From: Candidatus Aminicenantota bacterium
Lineage (GTDB): Bacteria > Acidobacteriota > Aminicenantia > Aminicenantales > Saccharicenantaceae
Direction of reading: 5' to 3'
Length of the DNA stretch: 64,000 nt
NCBI GenBank assembly: GCA_014360015.1
Contig: JACIYJ010000004.1
Location: forward strand, 155,001 to 219,000
The notes below the pieces were generated by a model, which did not search any database, was not told the DNA's origin, and saw only the letters and a list, made by a program, of their open reading frames with translations. The position numbers were made by a program, and so were the translations under genes. Positions 8,086 to 17,333 of this stretch are shown here, in pieces; positions within the stretch are counted from its first letter, which is position 1, and each line of letters starts with the position of its first letter.

Positions 8086-11064
8086 ATGAAGAGGACTTTA
8101 AAATCTGTCTTGATACTCCTGATAGCCTGTGTATCGCCGATATTATCTTATTCCCAGTCCCGGCCAGGCCTTCCTAAACCGCAGGAGAGTTTTTTTGAGT
8201 TGCTTTCAACTTCCCAGAGTCTGCTGTCAGAGGGGCATTATTCACAGGCTCAAAAGATGCTTCTCCAGAGCCTGAAGCTGACCAGAACGGCCGGCCAAAA
8301 AAAGGAGGTCCTCTTCTATTTAGCTGAAACCAACGCCAGTATGGGTCAGCTGGCTCAGGCCTCAGAGAGATATTCTCAATGTCTGGATTTAGCCAGGGAA
8401 ACAAAAGACTTTGTTAAAGTCAATTATTGCCAGAAAACGCTCGAAGCAATCGACCTCTTCAATAAGGCTAAAGATTTAAGGCAAAATAAAAATTATGATG
8501 AAGCAATAAGAATTCTGAACGAAGCCATTGCTATCTGTGACGAGATAAAAAACGAAACCCTGAAAATTAAATGCTTGCGGCGGAAAAGTCTGTCTCTTTT
8601 AGACCTTAATGATTCAGAAGGCTACCTCAAATTAAACCTGGAAGCAAACGCCATCGCCAAAAGATTGAAGAATGCTGGTGAAATAATCATAACCTTAACC
8701 AACATCGGATACTGGCATCTTTCAAATTACAACTTGAACCTGGCCATCGATTATTTCAGTCAGGCCGCTTCGTTCATCAACGAAGATACCCAACCTCAGG
8801 ACGCCTTTGACGTCTATTACAATCTCGGGGTCGTTTATAACGAAATAGGGAACTTTAACCGGGCAATTGAATATTTTAGCCAGGCATTAACCATCGTTTC
8901 CGACGATAAATCAAATCCTTATTATTCAGCCACCTTAAACAACCAGGGTTTCAGCTACATTAAAAAAGGGCTGGTAAGCGGCAGCAAGGAAGATTTTGAC
9001 CAGGCTTTTGAATACTTTAACCAGGCTCTGAGGGCCGCCGAAACCGCTGGCAACCTCAACTACGAAGTGGCCATCTTCAACAACCTGGGCTCATTAAAAG
9101 CTCATCTTGGAGAGAACCTCGAGGCGCTTTATTATCTGAACAAGGCTCGTTCTCTGGCTGAAAAAATCAATCTTAATTCTTACCTCGTCTCCATCTATAC
9201 CAACATTGGCATTATTTATGCCCGTCTTGGTGATTATCAGAACTCTTCTCTTTATTACGACAAAGCCATTAATTTAGCTCTGGCTGAAAACGAAAATCGG
9301 ACACTCTGGGAAAGCTACTTAGAAAAAGGTAATCTTCTGAAGAAGCAGGGAAAACTCGACGAAGCCAAGCTTTATTATCTTAACTCAATAAACATCATCG
9401 AAAGCCTCAGGTCCAAGCTGACTATGGAGGAAGATAAAGCCAGTTTTCTGGGTACAGATAAGAGGCTCGATGCCTATCATAACCTGGTTGACCTTCTGGT
9501 TAACTCGAATAAAGAACCCCCCGGCAACCCTTCCTTGGAACAGGCCTTCAGCTTTATGGAAAGAGCTAAGGCCAGAGCTTTTCTTGAAAGCATCGAAGCT
9601 TCTAAACTTAGTGAAAAGGCCCCAGTTGACATCAAACTGATCAACCAGGAAAAAGAAATAATGAGCGATATGTCCAGGCTCTATACCAAGCTCCTTTCAC
9701 CTGAGCTGCCTGAGGAAGAAAGAAATAATCTTTTAAAAGAGGTCAAGAGTCTGGAAGATAAGTTGGAAAATGTCAAAAGACAGATTCGGTCTCAAAACCC
9801 GGCCTATGCCAACCTGACCTATCCTGAGATAATCACCTATGAAGAGGCAACTAAAGAATTTGTAGATTCAAAAACCGCGATTTTCGCTTTTATTGTGGGA
9901 AAAGACAGCGCCTATGCTTTCGCCCTGACCAAAAAAGGCTTAAAAGTCTATTCTATTCCACCACAAAAGGACTTAAGGCTTAAGGTAATCAGCCACCGAA
10001 AAGCCATCTCTGATACAGATAACAGAGATTTCAATTCAGGTCAGGAACTTTATAATTTATTGCTCAAGCCAGGACTAACTGAAGAAATCAAAACTCTGAT
10101 CATAGTCCCTGATGATATTCTCAATCTTTTACCCTTTGAAACACTTTTAGCCACAAAACAACCTGATGATTGGCTCATAAAGCATTTTACGATTTATTAC
10201 GCGCCATCACTTTCTTCTCTAAGAGAACTCGTCCATCATCAGAACAGGAAGAACCGCAGAAAACCCCAGTACAATTTACTGGCAGTTGGTGATCCCTATT
10301 ATGGCGAGCTGGAGGAAAAATATCCAGAACTTTCTACCAAAACCATTTTTCAGGATTTTTACACTCTGGCCGACCTGAAGTTTTACCGCTTACGATACTC
10401 ACACGAAGAAGTCAAACGGATTTCCAGCCTGATACCAAAAGCCACGGTGCTGGAAAGAGAAAAAGCTACTGAGGACTTGGTTAAAAGCGCTAACCTTTCC
10501 GATTACCGGATAATCCACTTCGCCACCCACGGTCTGATTGACGACCAGAAGCCAGCTCGTTCAGCCATCGTCCTGACTCTTGATAATGACCCAACAGAGG
10601 ACGGCTTTTTACAGATGAGAGAGGTTTTCAATCTCCGGTTGAATGCTGACCTGGTGGTACTGTCATCTTGTCAGACCGGACTGGGGCAATTCATCCGTGG
10701 AGAAGGAATCGAAGGCATTAGCCGGGCTTTCTTTTTTGCTGGAGCCTCATCTGTTCTGATGAGCCTGTGGACGATTAACGACCAAGTTTCATCACAGTTT
10801 ATGGAAAGATTCTATTTCCATTTAAAGTCTTCAGAGAGTTTGGCTGAAGCTTTAAGACGGGTCAAGCTGGAGATGATTGACTCTGGTGTCGTCTCTCATC
10901 CCTATTACTGGGCACCCTTTATTTTGAGTGGTGATGGTTCATCGAAAGTGTTTGTACCAGCTTACAGGGCACCTCTCATCGTTATCGCTTCGACTTTAAT
11001 CGGTCTGGCGGTCACAGCTTTTATCTTAAGAAAAAGAGTTTTTAATCACAAAAACCATCTATAA
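8086..11064 (+). CDS. Exported TPR-CHAT domain protein (caspase-like), C-terminal membrane anchor
   Basis: Start placed at ATG 8086 (GAGAGGA 8-9 bases upstream, signal peptide directly after) rather than the in-frame TTG at 8038. The 992-residue protein has a signal peptide (1-24) and about eight to ten TPR repeats (30-460), recognisable by repeated A..YF..AL and NNLG/TNIG patterns. A linker helix region follows. The CHAT domain covers about 640-945. CHAT catalytic residues are present: His815 in HFATHG and Cys862 in LSSCQTG. A last hydrophobic helix (about 962-985) with a basic tail suggests anchoring in the inner membrane with the protease outside the cytoplasm. CHAT proteins are cysteine peptidases related to caspases/separase. 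The substrate is unknown. The neighbouring sigma/anti-sigma pair and second CHAT gene suggest a signalling role. Confidence 0.85.
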   Translation: MKRTLKSVLILLIACVSPILSYSQSRPGLPKPQESFFELLSTSQSLLSEGHYSQAQKMLLQSLKLTRTAGQKKEVLFYLAETNASMGQLAQASERYSQCLDLARETKDFVKVNYCQKTLEAIDLFNKAKDLRQNKNYDEAIRILNEAIAICDEIKNETLKIKCLRRKSLSLLDLNDSEGYLKLNLEANAIAKRLKNAGEIIITLTNIGYWHLSNYNLNLAIDYFSQAASFINEDTQPQDAFDVYYNLGVVYNEIGNFNRAIEYFSQALTIVSDDKSNPYYSATLNNQGFSYIKKGLVSGSKEDFDQAFEYFNQALRAAETAGNLNYEVAIFNNLGSLKAHLGENLEALYYLNKARSLAEKINLNSYLVSIYTNIGIIYARLGDYQNSSLYYDKAINLALAENENRTLWESYLEKGNLLKKQGKLDEAKLYYLNSINIIESLRSKLTMEEDKASFLGTDKRLDAYHNLVDLLVNSNKEPPGNPSLEQAFSFMERAKARAFLESIEASKLSEKAPVDIKLINQEKEIMSDMSRLYTKLLSPELPEEERNNLLKEVKSLEDKLENVKRQIRSQNPAYANLTYPEIITYEEATKEFVDSKTAIFAFIVGKDSAYAFALTKKGLKVYSIPPQKDLRLKVISHRKAISDTDNRDFNSGQELYNLLLKPGLTEEIKTLIIVPDDILNLLPFETLLATKQPDDWLIKHFTIYYAPSLSSLRELVHHQNRKNRRKPQYNLLAVGDPYYGELEEKYPELSTKTIFQDFYTLADLKFYRLRYSHEEVKRISSLIPKATVLEREKATEDLVKSANLSDYRIIHFATHGLIDDQKPARSAIVLTLDNDPTEDGFLQMREVFNLRLNADLVVLSSCQTGLGQFIRGEGIEGISRAFFFAGASSVLMSLWTINDQVSSQFMERFYFHLKSSESLAEALRRVKLEMIDSGVVSHPYYWAPFILSGDGSSKVFVPAYRAPLIVIASTLIGLAVTAFILRKRVFNHKNHL

Positions 11065-11084
11065 CGCCACCAGGCCAATCTCAC

Positions 11085-12416
11085 TTATTTAGTGAGCCAG
11101 TTCTGGTCTTTAACCGTAATAACCGCATAAGGCACTAACCACCACTGAAAAAAGAAAGCAAACAGAGCCTGGGGAATGGTGTAAAGAAATCTTAAATTTT
11201 TCAGGACCCTTAGATTGTTCAGTCCAAAAGCAAAAGCCAGAATCATAAGAAAAACTATCTGATTGAGAATAAATTCCGGCCTTATCAAGAAAGAATATAT
11301 TAGCAGCCCAATAACTATCAGGTGGAGGGGATGAAGCATCAGTTGAAAGAAGAAATCCACTGCCGGCAATAAATAGTATTTTTTTCTCTTCGGCATAAGC
11401 ATAAATCGGGCAAAAAACCAGGATTCTCTGACATAACTTCTGGTCCAGCGCAAATACATCCTGTTGACCTGAATTAATTTTTCAGGAACTCTGGTATAAA
11501 CGATAGCATTTGCCTGATATTTAACCAGGTAACCTTTCTTCAAAATAAGATTGGTCAAAGACCGGTCTTCTCCATGATTACAGGCGACACTGAGAAATTT
11601 CTGTCTGACCCAGACCTTCAGGACTCGATCAATGACCTGACGGCGAAAAGCACTGAGCGCTCCGGGACAACAGAGCACTCCGCCATAAACACTCTGATAA
11701 GCCCGGCCGAAGTCGAAAGACAGAGCATACTGAGCTGCCAGCATCCGGGTGATCAAATTTTTTCTTTCATTAAGAATGGCCACCTTTCCGGCCACTGCTC
11801 CCACCCGGTTGTCTTTGAGCAACGGTATAATCAGATTTTTTATGGCCCGGCGCTGAACCTGGCTGTCAGCATCAGTGGTTATGATGATTTCACCCTTGGC
11901 CAGTCTTATGCCATGATAGAGGGCTTTCCTTTTCCCCTGGTTCTTTTTCAGGTTAATAATTCTTAATTTTTTTGGATATTTTCTTCTCAACTCCCGAAGA
12001 ATTTCCCCCGTGGCATCAGTGGAGCCATCGTCAACACAGACAAGTTCCAGCTTGTTTTCAGGATAATCGCTGGATAGAACGGCCTCGACAGCCTTAGCCA
12101 CTGTTTTTTCTTCATTAAAAGCAGACATAATGACTGAAACAAACGGCAATTCCAGCTGATCGCAGTCTTTCCAGACATCAGCTCGATATTTCAACCATAA
12201 AACGCCGCGAAAAATCATTCCCAAGATAAGCAGGCCAAAACAGATCAATAAAGGATAAGAAAGAATTCTTAAAAGACTTGACCTGGTGATAATCTGCGCC
12301 CAGACAGAAAAGATATTCAGTTCACGGGCCGCCACCAGGATCAGAGAAAGGCTAAAGAGACTTAAGAAAAGGCTCCACCATTGCTGATTTTTTCTCTTTC
12401 TGTAGTTTCTTGCCAT
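11085..12416 (-). CDS. Processive family 2 glycosyltransferase (hyaluronan synthase / NodC type)
   Basis: 443 residues. Two N-terminal membrane helices (about 14-32 and 45-70) are followed by a GT-A catalytic domain (90-340) and three or four C-terminal helices. The motifs are in order: VDDGSTD, the DADSQ metal-binding motif and GEDRSLTN. The acceptor/translocation motif appears as MYLRWTRS, where the usual QxxRW has Met instead of Gln. The layout predicts synthesis and export of a beta-linked polysaccharide, but the sugar cannot be deduced. It converges on the upstream CHAT gene with only 20 bases between. It is divergent from the sigma factor gene. Confidence 0.8.
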   Translation of the reverse strand: MARNYRKRKNQQWWSLFLSLFSLSLILVAARELNIFSVWAQIITRSSLLRILSYPLLICFGLLILGMIFRGVLWLKYRADVWKDCDQLELPFVSVIMSAFNEEKTVAKAVEAVLSSDYPENKLELVCVDDGSTDATGEILRELRRKYPKKLRIINLKKNQGKRKALYHGIRLAKGEIIITTDADSQVQRRAIKNLIIPLLKDNRVGAVAGKVAILNERKNLITRMLAAQYALSFDFGRAYQSVYGGVLCCPGALSAFRRQVIDRVLKVWVRQKFLSVACNHGEDRSLTNLILKKGYLVKYQANAIVYTRVPEKLIQVNRMYLRWTRSYVRESWFFARFMLMPKRKKYYLLPAVDFFFQLMLHPLHLIVIGLLIYSFLIRPEFILNQIVFLMILAFAFGLNNLRVLKNLRFLYTIPQALFAFFFQWWLVPYAVITVKDQNWLTK

Positions 12417-12636
12417 CCGCCTTTTCCGGTAAGTCCCTGAGGTTTATTTGAAAAGCATTCAAGCTATTTTTGAATAGTAATTAAAACTCTGAGTTGTGTC
12501 AAGAAATCGATTTTTTTAATACTTTATAAAAAAATAATATTTTGAGTTGCGGTGAGTATTAAATAGAATAATCAAAATCTTAGAAAAGGCAGGCTTAAAA
12601 TGGAATGAATAAAGAGAAAAACTTTTCTTGAAGTGA

Positions 12637-12666
12637 GAAACTTAAAAGCTAAAAAGCATCTATAAT
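12637..12666 (+). promoter_or_regulatory. Possible promoter for the sigma/anti-sigma pair
   Basis: A perfect TATAAT at 12661-12666 is preceded by GAAACTT at 12637-12643, which resembles an ECF -35 element (GGAACTT) more than TTGACA. An autoregulated ECF promoter is possible. Weak evidence. Confidence 0.25.
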
Positions 12667-12693
12667 AATTGATACCATCAAAATTAACGGGCA

Positions 12694-13239
12694 ATGAGTT
12701 CAAAAGGACGCAAAGAAAAAGAATTTCAGAAAATCATTGATAACTTCTCGGCCTTCATCCGCGCTCACGTTCTAAAGTATAACCTTCAAAAATTTGGCCT
12801 TGACCCAGAAGACCTTATTCAGGAGATAAAACTGAAAATCTGGAAAATCATCGATGATGAGAAAAACATCACCAATCCCCCGTCTTATTTAAAGAAGGTG
12901 GTGGAGTCAGTCGTGATCGACCAGATCCGAAAAGTCAGAAAAGAAGAAGAAATATTTATTTCTGAAAGGCAAAAGCTGATTTCTGAGAATGAGTCCCAGT
13001 TCAATCCCTACTCTGACCAGAACTGTTCCTTAAAAGAATATATCCTCAAAGCTGCTGACCAGCTTATCGAGTCCAGGAAGATAGTGGTTAAATTGTATCT
13101 TTTGAACATGAATCTGCTCGAAATATCTGACTATCTCAATTACAGTCAGGCTAAAACCCGGAATCTTCTTTACCGGGGACTGGCCGATTTACGAAAAATT
13201 TTGAAAGAAATGGGATTGGACCATGAAAAAAGAAGATGA
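12694..13239 (+). CDS. ECF-type RNA polymerase sigma factor
   Basis: 181 residues with sigma region 2 (about 20-95, including GLDPEDLIQEIKLKIWK, the core-binding helix, and SYLKKVVESVVIDQIRK) and sigma region 4 (about 120-175). Region 4 has a helix-turn-helix ending in SQAKTRNLLYRGLADLRKIL. There is no region 1.1 or 3, which fits group 4 sigma factors. It directs RNA polymerase to a specialised promoter set. The ribosome site is weak (GGGC). It overlaps the zinc-finger anti-sigma gene by 17 bases, so the two are translationally coupled. It sits between two exported TPR-CHAT genes. Confidence 0.85.
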   Translation: MSSKGRKEKEFQKIIDNFSAFIRAHVLKYNLQKFGLDPEDLIQEIKLKIWKIIDDEKNITNPPSYLKKVVESVVIDQIRKVRKEEEIFISERQKLISENESQFNPYSDQNCSLKEYILKAADQLIESRKIVVKLYLLNMNLLEISDYLNYSQAKTRNLLYRGLADLRKILKEMGLDHEKRR

Positions 13240-13921
13240 AAAACTTAAATCAATCTTTCTGTCAGAGCATTTAAAAGACGGGCCAGACTCTCGAAAGGGC
13301 TGTCCAACACCGGAAGACCTGGTCAGGTCATTTGACCCTGAAACTGCCTTTGAATTAAAACTTAAGATTGTCGACCACGTCAGTCAGTGCCCTGCCTGTC
13401 AGAGAGAGTTTGAACTGATCAAAAATTCTTATCATCTTGTTCGCCAAGTTGAAGATAAGATTCTTAAAAAAAGAATCGGTCTTTTGAGCAGACTGAAGTT
13501 TATCCTATCTGATTCATTGTCAATCTGGAAACTGGTAACAGTCTCAATTGTCTTTCTGATTGTCATTTCTGGTCTTTACTTTGGAATAAACTACCGGAAA
13601 AGTCTGGAAATCCGGAGAGGACCAAACTACTCTGAATTCCTGGGTTTGTCTGAAGAAATTAAGCTTTCGGAACAGCCAAGCATCGTGCTTAGCTGGCAAC
13701 CAGCTGTCGGTGCTATGTTTTACCGGGTGGAGATATTTGATGAAAACATGGCCTTTTTGTGGCAGAGCCATATCCTGACTGAAACTTCGCTTGTTCTGCC
13801 AGAGACTCTGACCGATATTCTTAAAAATAAGCAGTTTTTTTTCTGGCAGCTTGTCATTTATTCAAACGACAAAAGGTTAATCGAGTGTCCTGTAAGAAAA
13901 GTTAAATTGCTTGTTCAATAA
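13223..13921 (+). CDS. Zinc-finger transmembrane anti-sigma factor with extracytoplasmic Fn3-like domain
   Basis: 232 residues. The cytoplasmic N-terminus carries the zinc-binding anti-sigma (zf-HC2) motif, with an upstream Cys in KGCPTP and then HxxxCxxC (DHVSQCPAC). A single membrane helix follows at about 94-116. The outer region (about 117-232) looks like one fibronectin-type beta sandwich (LSWQPAVGAMFYRVEIFDE ... FFFWQLVIYSN). It should hold the overlapping sigma factor inactive until a signal or proteolysis releases it. The same layout, including the outer domain pattern, recurs at 57690-58340. The last 7 bases overlap the 3' end of the convergent second CHAT gene. Confidence 0.8.
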   Translation: MKKEDEKLKSIFLSEHLKDGPDSRKGCPTPEDLVRSFDPETAFELKLKIVDHVSQCPACQREFELIKNSYHLVRQVEDKILKKRIGLLSRLKFILSDSLSIWKLVTVSIVFLIVISGLYFGINYRKSLEIRRGPNYSEFLGLSEEIKLSEQPSIVLSWQPAVGAMFYRVEIFDENMAFLWQSHILTETSLVLPETLTDILKNKQFFFWQLVIYSNDKRLIECPVRKVKLLVQ

Positions 13922-16782
13922 ATTTTTCCTGAATTTCCGGTCAGGATAAAAGCCGCCCAGTAATAAGGATGAGATTTCCTGGAATGAATCATCTTTAACT
14001 TAGCTTTCCTCAGAGCTTCATCCTTACTATCACCAGCCAGGAGAAACTGATAAAAGTCTTTCATCAATTCTTGCGTGGCCCGGTCGTTGACTGACCAGAG
14101 GGAAGAGACTACGGCCTGACTGCCAGATAGCAGAAAAACCCTGGGCAACCCGATTATTCCTTCCGCTTTTTCCATTGCTCCACGGCTGGTCTCACAGGCG
14201 GATAGGACTACTAACTCAGCTTTCAACTTCAGGTTGTAGATTTCTCTAACAGTCAGAAAACCATCTTCTCTGGTCCCGGCCCTCAAAGAAAAAACCAGAC
14301 AAGAACGCTGGGGGAAATTTTCACTGACCAGACCATGACAGGCAAAATGCAAAATCCGATAATCTTTGAGATTGAGGCTTTTGAGCTTGTCTTCAGTTGC
14401 CTTTTTCTTCAGAAACAAATCGTAGCTGGACTTTGAAAATAACTGGGCAATCTCCTTACTTTCCTGTTGGGTATAAGGCAAAGGAGGCAAACTGAATTTA
14501 TCTCCAACCGTTTGTCCGTTCAGAAAAAAAGCCAGAGACCTGGCTCGCTTTTGTTCCTTTGAATCATAATAAGGATTGCCAAACACTAATAATTCTTTTC
14601 GGTAACCGTTATGTTCAGGCAATTTTTTAAATTTATAAAATGCAGCGATCGCAGGCGCATAGGAAATTCTAAATTTTTCGACCAGATATTTTTTCCGGTC
14701 CTGGTCGCTGCTGTCTTCCAAAACCAAGGACTCAAACGGAAGATAATTCAACAATCCATCAGGAATGATGACCAGAGAAGTTACTTTATCTCCAAGATCC
14801 TTTATAGGTGGGATAAGCAAAGAGGCAATCCTGAAACCAGCAGAAAAAAGGTCCGCCTGCTCTGTAGAAGGTTCGGCCAATAGCTTTATGTATAACTTAA
14901 TTGAATTCTCAATATCTTTTTCCGCGGGCAACTTGATTATTCGATAGTCATCTCGACTGATGAGAAAACAATAGGATTCTTCCTGCCCAAGGTAATAATC
15001 AAGTAATACCTGACCGTCGTCCAGAAGCTCTTTCTGAACCAGGCTGAGGTTCAATTGATTACTTAACTCTACCTGGCTCTTATGATTTAAGCCATTACCT
15101 TCTCCCAGGATGCGAAAATAGCGATACTCAAGCTCCAGCAACTTTTTTGAAACCTCTTCATTCTGTATGTTTTCTGGATTGGTGAGCAGCTCGCTTATCT
15201 GTCGGTCAGTCTGGCTAAGCCTTTCAGCGATTTCTTCCGGCTGATCATCATCATTAATTTGAATCAACCCTTCTAAGAAAGCCCTGGCTTTTATCCGGTT
15301 CAAGGAAGCAAATATCAGCTCATCATAACTATCAGGCTTTGAGTTCCCTTCTCTTAATGAGACTAACGCCCGGATTATACCCTCATATACCTCCCGTTTC
15401 TCTCGGTCGAAACTGACTTTATACAAATCTAAGGCAATAGTTTCTCTGATTTTTCCAAAAGCCTTCAGAGCCTTTTGATAAATCTGAAGAGCCTGATCAA
15501 ACCTTCCGAGTCTTTCATAACACTGAGCAATTCCGGAATAATCTTTCCAGACCTCATTCCAGTAATCGATTTCTAAAGCAACCCTCAGAGATTGCCTGAA
15601 TGTAGCAAGGGCTCTGTTGATTTGGTTTCGTCGGAAATATATTGTTGCCAGATTGTTTAGAGAAGAAGCGATAACTTCTTTATCTTGAAGTAACCTTCCT
15701 TTCTGCCAGGCTTGCCGTGAGAATTCTTCGGCCTTATCCAAGTCACTCTCAAGATAAATGAACCCAATATTATTCAAAATTCTCGCCTCAAGTTCTGGTA
15801 ATCCCGCTCTCCAGCTTAGGTTCAAAGCATCAAACATCAGGTTCAATGATTCATCAAAATTAAATATTAATTGATTAACCTTCTGTTTTTTGTAAAGGAT
15901 TATAGCCAGAGCAAAAAGATCAGCAATAATATTTTTTTTATCATCAGCTTTTTCATAAATTTTTAGCGCCTTTTTTAAATAACTCTCTGACAACTCATAA
16001 TTTCCAAAATAATAAGAAACTAATCCCAAGTTGTCTAAGCATTCTGGTACCAAATCAAGCTTATTTTCTTTTTCTGCTAAATAAACTGCTTTATCAAAAA
16101 GTTCATAAGCTTTTCTATAATCATTCTTTCTAAGATAATAGATTCCGAGTAGGTTTAAAGCGTAGCATTCTTCTAGATTGTGATTTATTTCTTTAGCAAT
16201 TTTTAATTCTCGGTCTACAACTTTATAAAAATTCTCTAACTGATTTATACGCCAGTAAAGTAAGGCAAGTTGACGCCGGTTTTTCAATTCAAATTCTTTC
16301 ATCTTATTTTTCCGGGCAAGACGAATAGCCTTCAAGAAAAGCTGCTCCGACTCCTGATATTTTTTCTCCGACCGTCTGGATTTAGCCTCCTTGTATAACC
16401 TGATAATCTCTATAGCTGTTCTGGCGTATTCCCTTATAGCATCATCGGGTCTGTCTTTGAGCAAAGCCAGGATGAAGACGAAGCTGTTCTGAGCTTTGTC
16501 CACCTCGCCCAGATTCCAGTAATTCAGCCCAATATTCTGCCAGCAGATGGCTTTTTCTAAGGTTTTATCCTCAGAATATTTGCTCTGTATCTCTTCTTCA
16601 AGAATCTTTAAGGATTCTTCATACCTTCCCTGTTCCCTCAACCATTGAGCTTTTTGCCAGCTCTTCAGGCCAACTTGAGTCTGAACCCCATCCCCAAAAA
16701 GGTTCATAGCTATACCCAGAAGAAACAATAAGTAAAGGAACTTTCTAGAACTCAGGAAAAAGTAAAAAAATCTTCTCTCCAT
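13915..16782 (-). CDS. Exported TPR-CHAT domain protein (caspase-like), second copy
   Basis: 955 residues, paralogous to the product of 8086-11064. The N-terminal hydrophobic segment (about 10-30) is a signal peptide or anchor. TPR repeats cover about 40-470 and the CHAT domain about 620-955. Catalytic residues are His816 (HFACHG) and Cys863 (LSACETS), with the same 47-residue spacing as the first copy. Unlike that copy it has no C-terminal membrane helix, ending at the CHAT core (YYWAAFILTGNSGKIY). It converges on the anti-sigma gene with a 7-base overlap. The start at 16782 lacks a clear ribosome site. The protein probably acts in the periplasm; its substrate is unknown. Confidence 0.85.
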   Translation of the reverse strand: MERRFFYFFLSSRKFLYLLFLLGIAMNLFGDGVQTQVGLKSWQKAQWLREQGRYEESLKILEEEIQSKYSEDKTLEKAICWQNIGLNYWNLGEVDKAQNSFVFILALLKDRPDDAIREYARTAIEIIRLYKEAKSRRSEKKYQESEQLFLKAIRLARKNKMKEFELKNRRQLALLYWRINQLENFYKVVDRELKIAKEINHNLEECYALNLLGIYYLRKNDYRKAYELFDKAVYLAEKENKLDLVPECLDNLGLVSYYFGNYELSESYLKKALKIYEKADDKKNIIADLFALAIILYKKQKVNQLIFNFDESLNLMFDALNLSWRAGLPELEARILNNIGFIYLESDLDKAEEFSRQAWQKGRLLQDKEVIASSLNNLATIYFRRNQINRALATFRQSLRVALEIDYWNEVWKDYSGIAQCYERLGRFDQALQIYQKALKAFGKIRETIALDLYKVSFDREKREVYEGIIRALVSLREGNSKPDSYDELIFASLNRIKARAFLEGLIQINDDDQPEEIAERLSQTDRQISELLTNPENIQNEEVSKKLLELEYRYFRILGEGNGLNHKSQVELSNQLNLSLVQKELLDDGQVLLDYYLGQEESYCFLISRDDYRIIKLPAEKDIENSIKLYIKLLAEPSTEQADLFSAGFRIASLLIPPIKDLGDKVTSLVIIPDGLLNYLPFESLVLEDSSDQDRKKYLVEKFRISYAPAIAAFYKFKKLPEHNGYRKELLVFGNPYYDSKEQKRARSLAFFLNGQTVGDKFSLPPLPYTQQESKEIAQLFSKSSYDLFLKKKATEDKLKSLNLKDYRILHFACHGLVSENFPQRSCLVFSLRAGTREDGFLTVREIYNLKLKAELVVLSACETSRGAMEKAEGIIGLPRVFLLSGSQAVVSSLWSVNDRATQELMKDFYQFLLAGDSKDEALRKAKLKMIHSRKSHPYYWAAFILTGNSGKIY

Positions 16783-16898
16783 GAGTGACTTGCTCGTTTT
16801 AATAACCCATTTCCTTCTTTAAGTCAAATTAACCCCTTGCTATCCTCATCAAAAAATCCAGAATATAAGTTAGATGACTGGTAAAAGGAATCCTTTCG

Positions 16899-17333
16899 AT
16901 GAAAAGGACGCTTATACAACTCTTTTTTCTCACGATCAGTCTGATCTTTTTAAATTTCCTCCTGGCTTCTGGCCAGACTCAGGAACAACAGATTTATCAC
17001 GCTCTTCTTGAACAATTTATGCCCGATTTCACTCTGCCATCCTACCAGCCAGGAAATTAGACTTTCCAGCCTTAAAGGCAAAAACGTGATGATCATCTTC
17101 CCCGCGGTTAGGCCGCACCTCACCGCTGGTACATCATCTGTAATTACAAATATGTGGAACTGATTGATCTGGAAAGAACGCAGAATATAAGGATGCTTTT
17201 CTCTGTTTCAAATATATCGGACAGAACACCATCCACTGCCCGAGTTAAGATCATCCTTTTAATGTGCTGCAAACAATCAATCAGAAAAAATCTTGAAGTT
17301 AGGCATTATTCCGGAGAAGTTCGGGCCGCATAA
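16899..17333 (+). pseudogene. Decayed exported redoxin (AhpC/TSA-like) gene
   Basis: ATG 16899 (AAGGA upstream) opens a 53-codon frame with a signal peptide and the redoxin start PDFTLPSYQ, ending at TAG 17058. The expected continuation, EIRLSSLKGKNVMIIFP, lies in another frame from 17053. A third frame from about 17121 to the TAA at 17331 gives HRWYIICNYKYVELIDLERTQNIR, which looks like the redox-centre region and following helix of peroxiredoxin-like proteins. At least two frameshifts and some loss are needed, so it is a broken gene. It fills most of the gap between 16783 and 17305 and overlaps the 3' end of the next minus-strand gene. Confidence 0.65.

Noticed and set aside
8086..16782. 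CHAT locus as a CRISPR type III-E relative
   Set aside because: No Cas7-11-like gene, repeat array or Csx30/31-like gene nearby; both CHAT proteins are exported, unlike the CRISPR-linked form.
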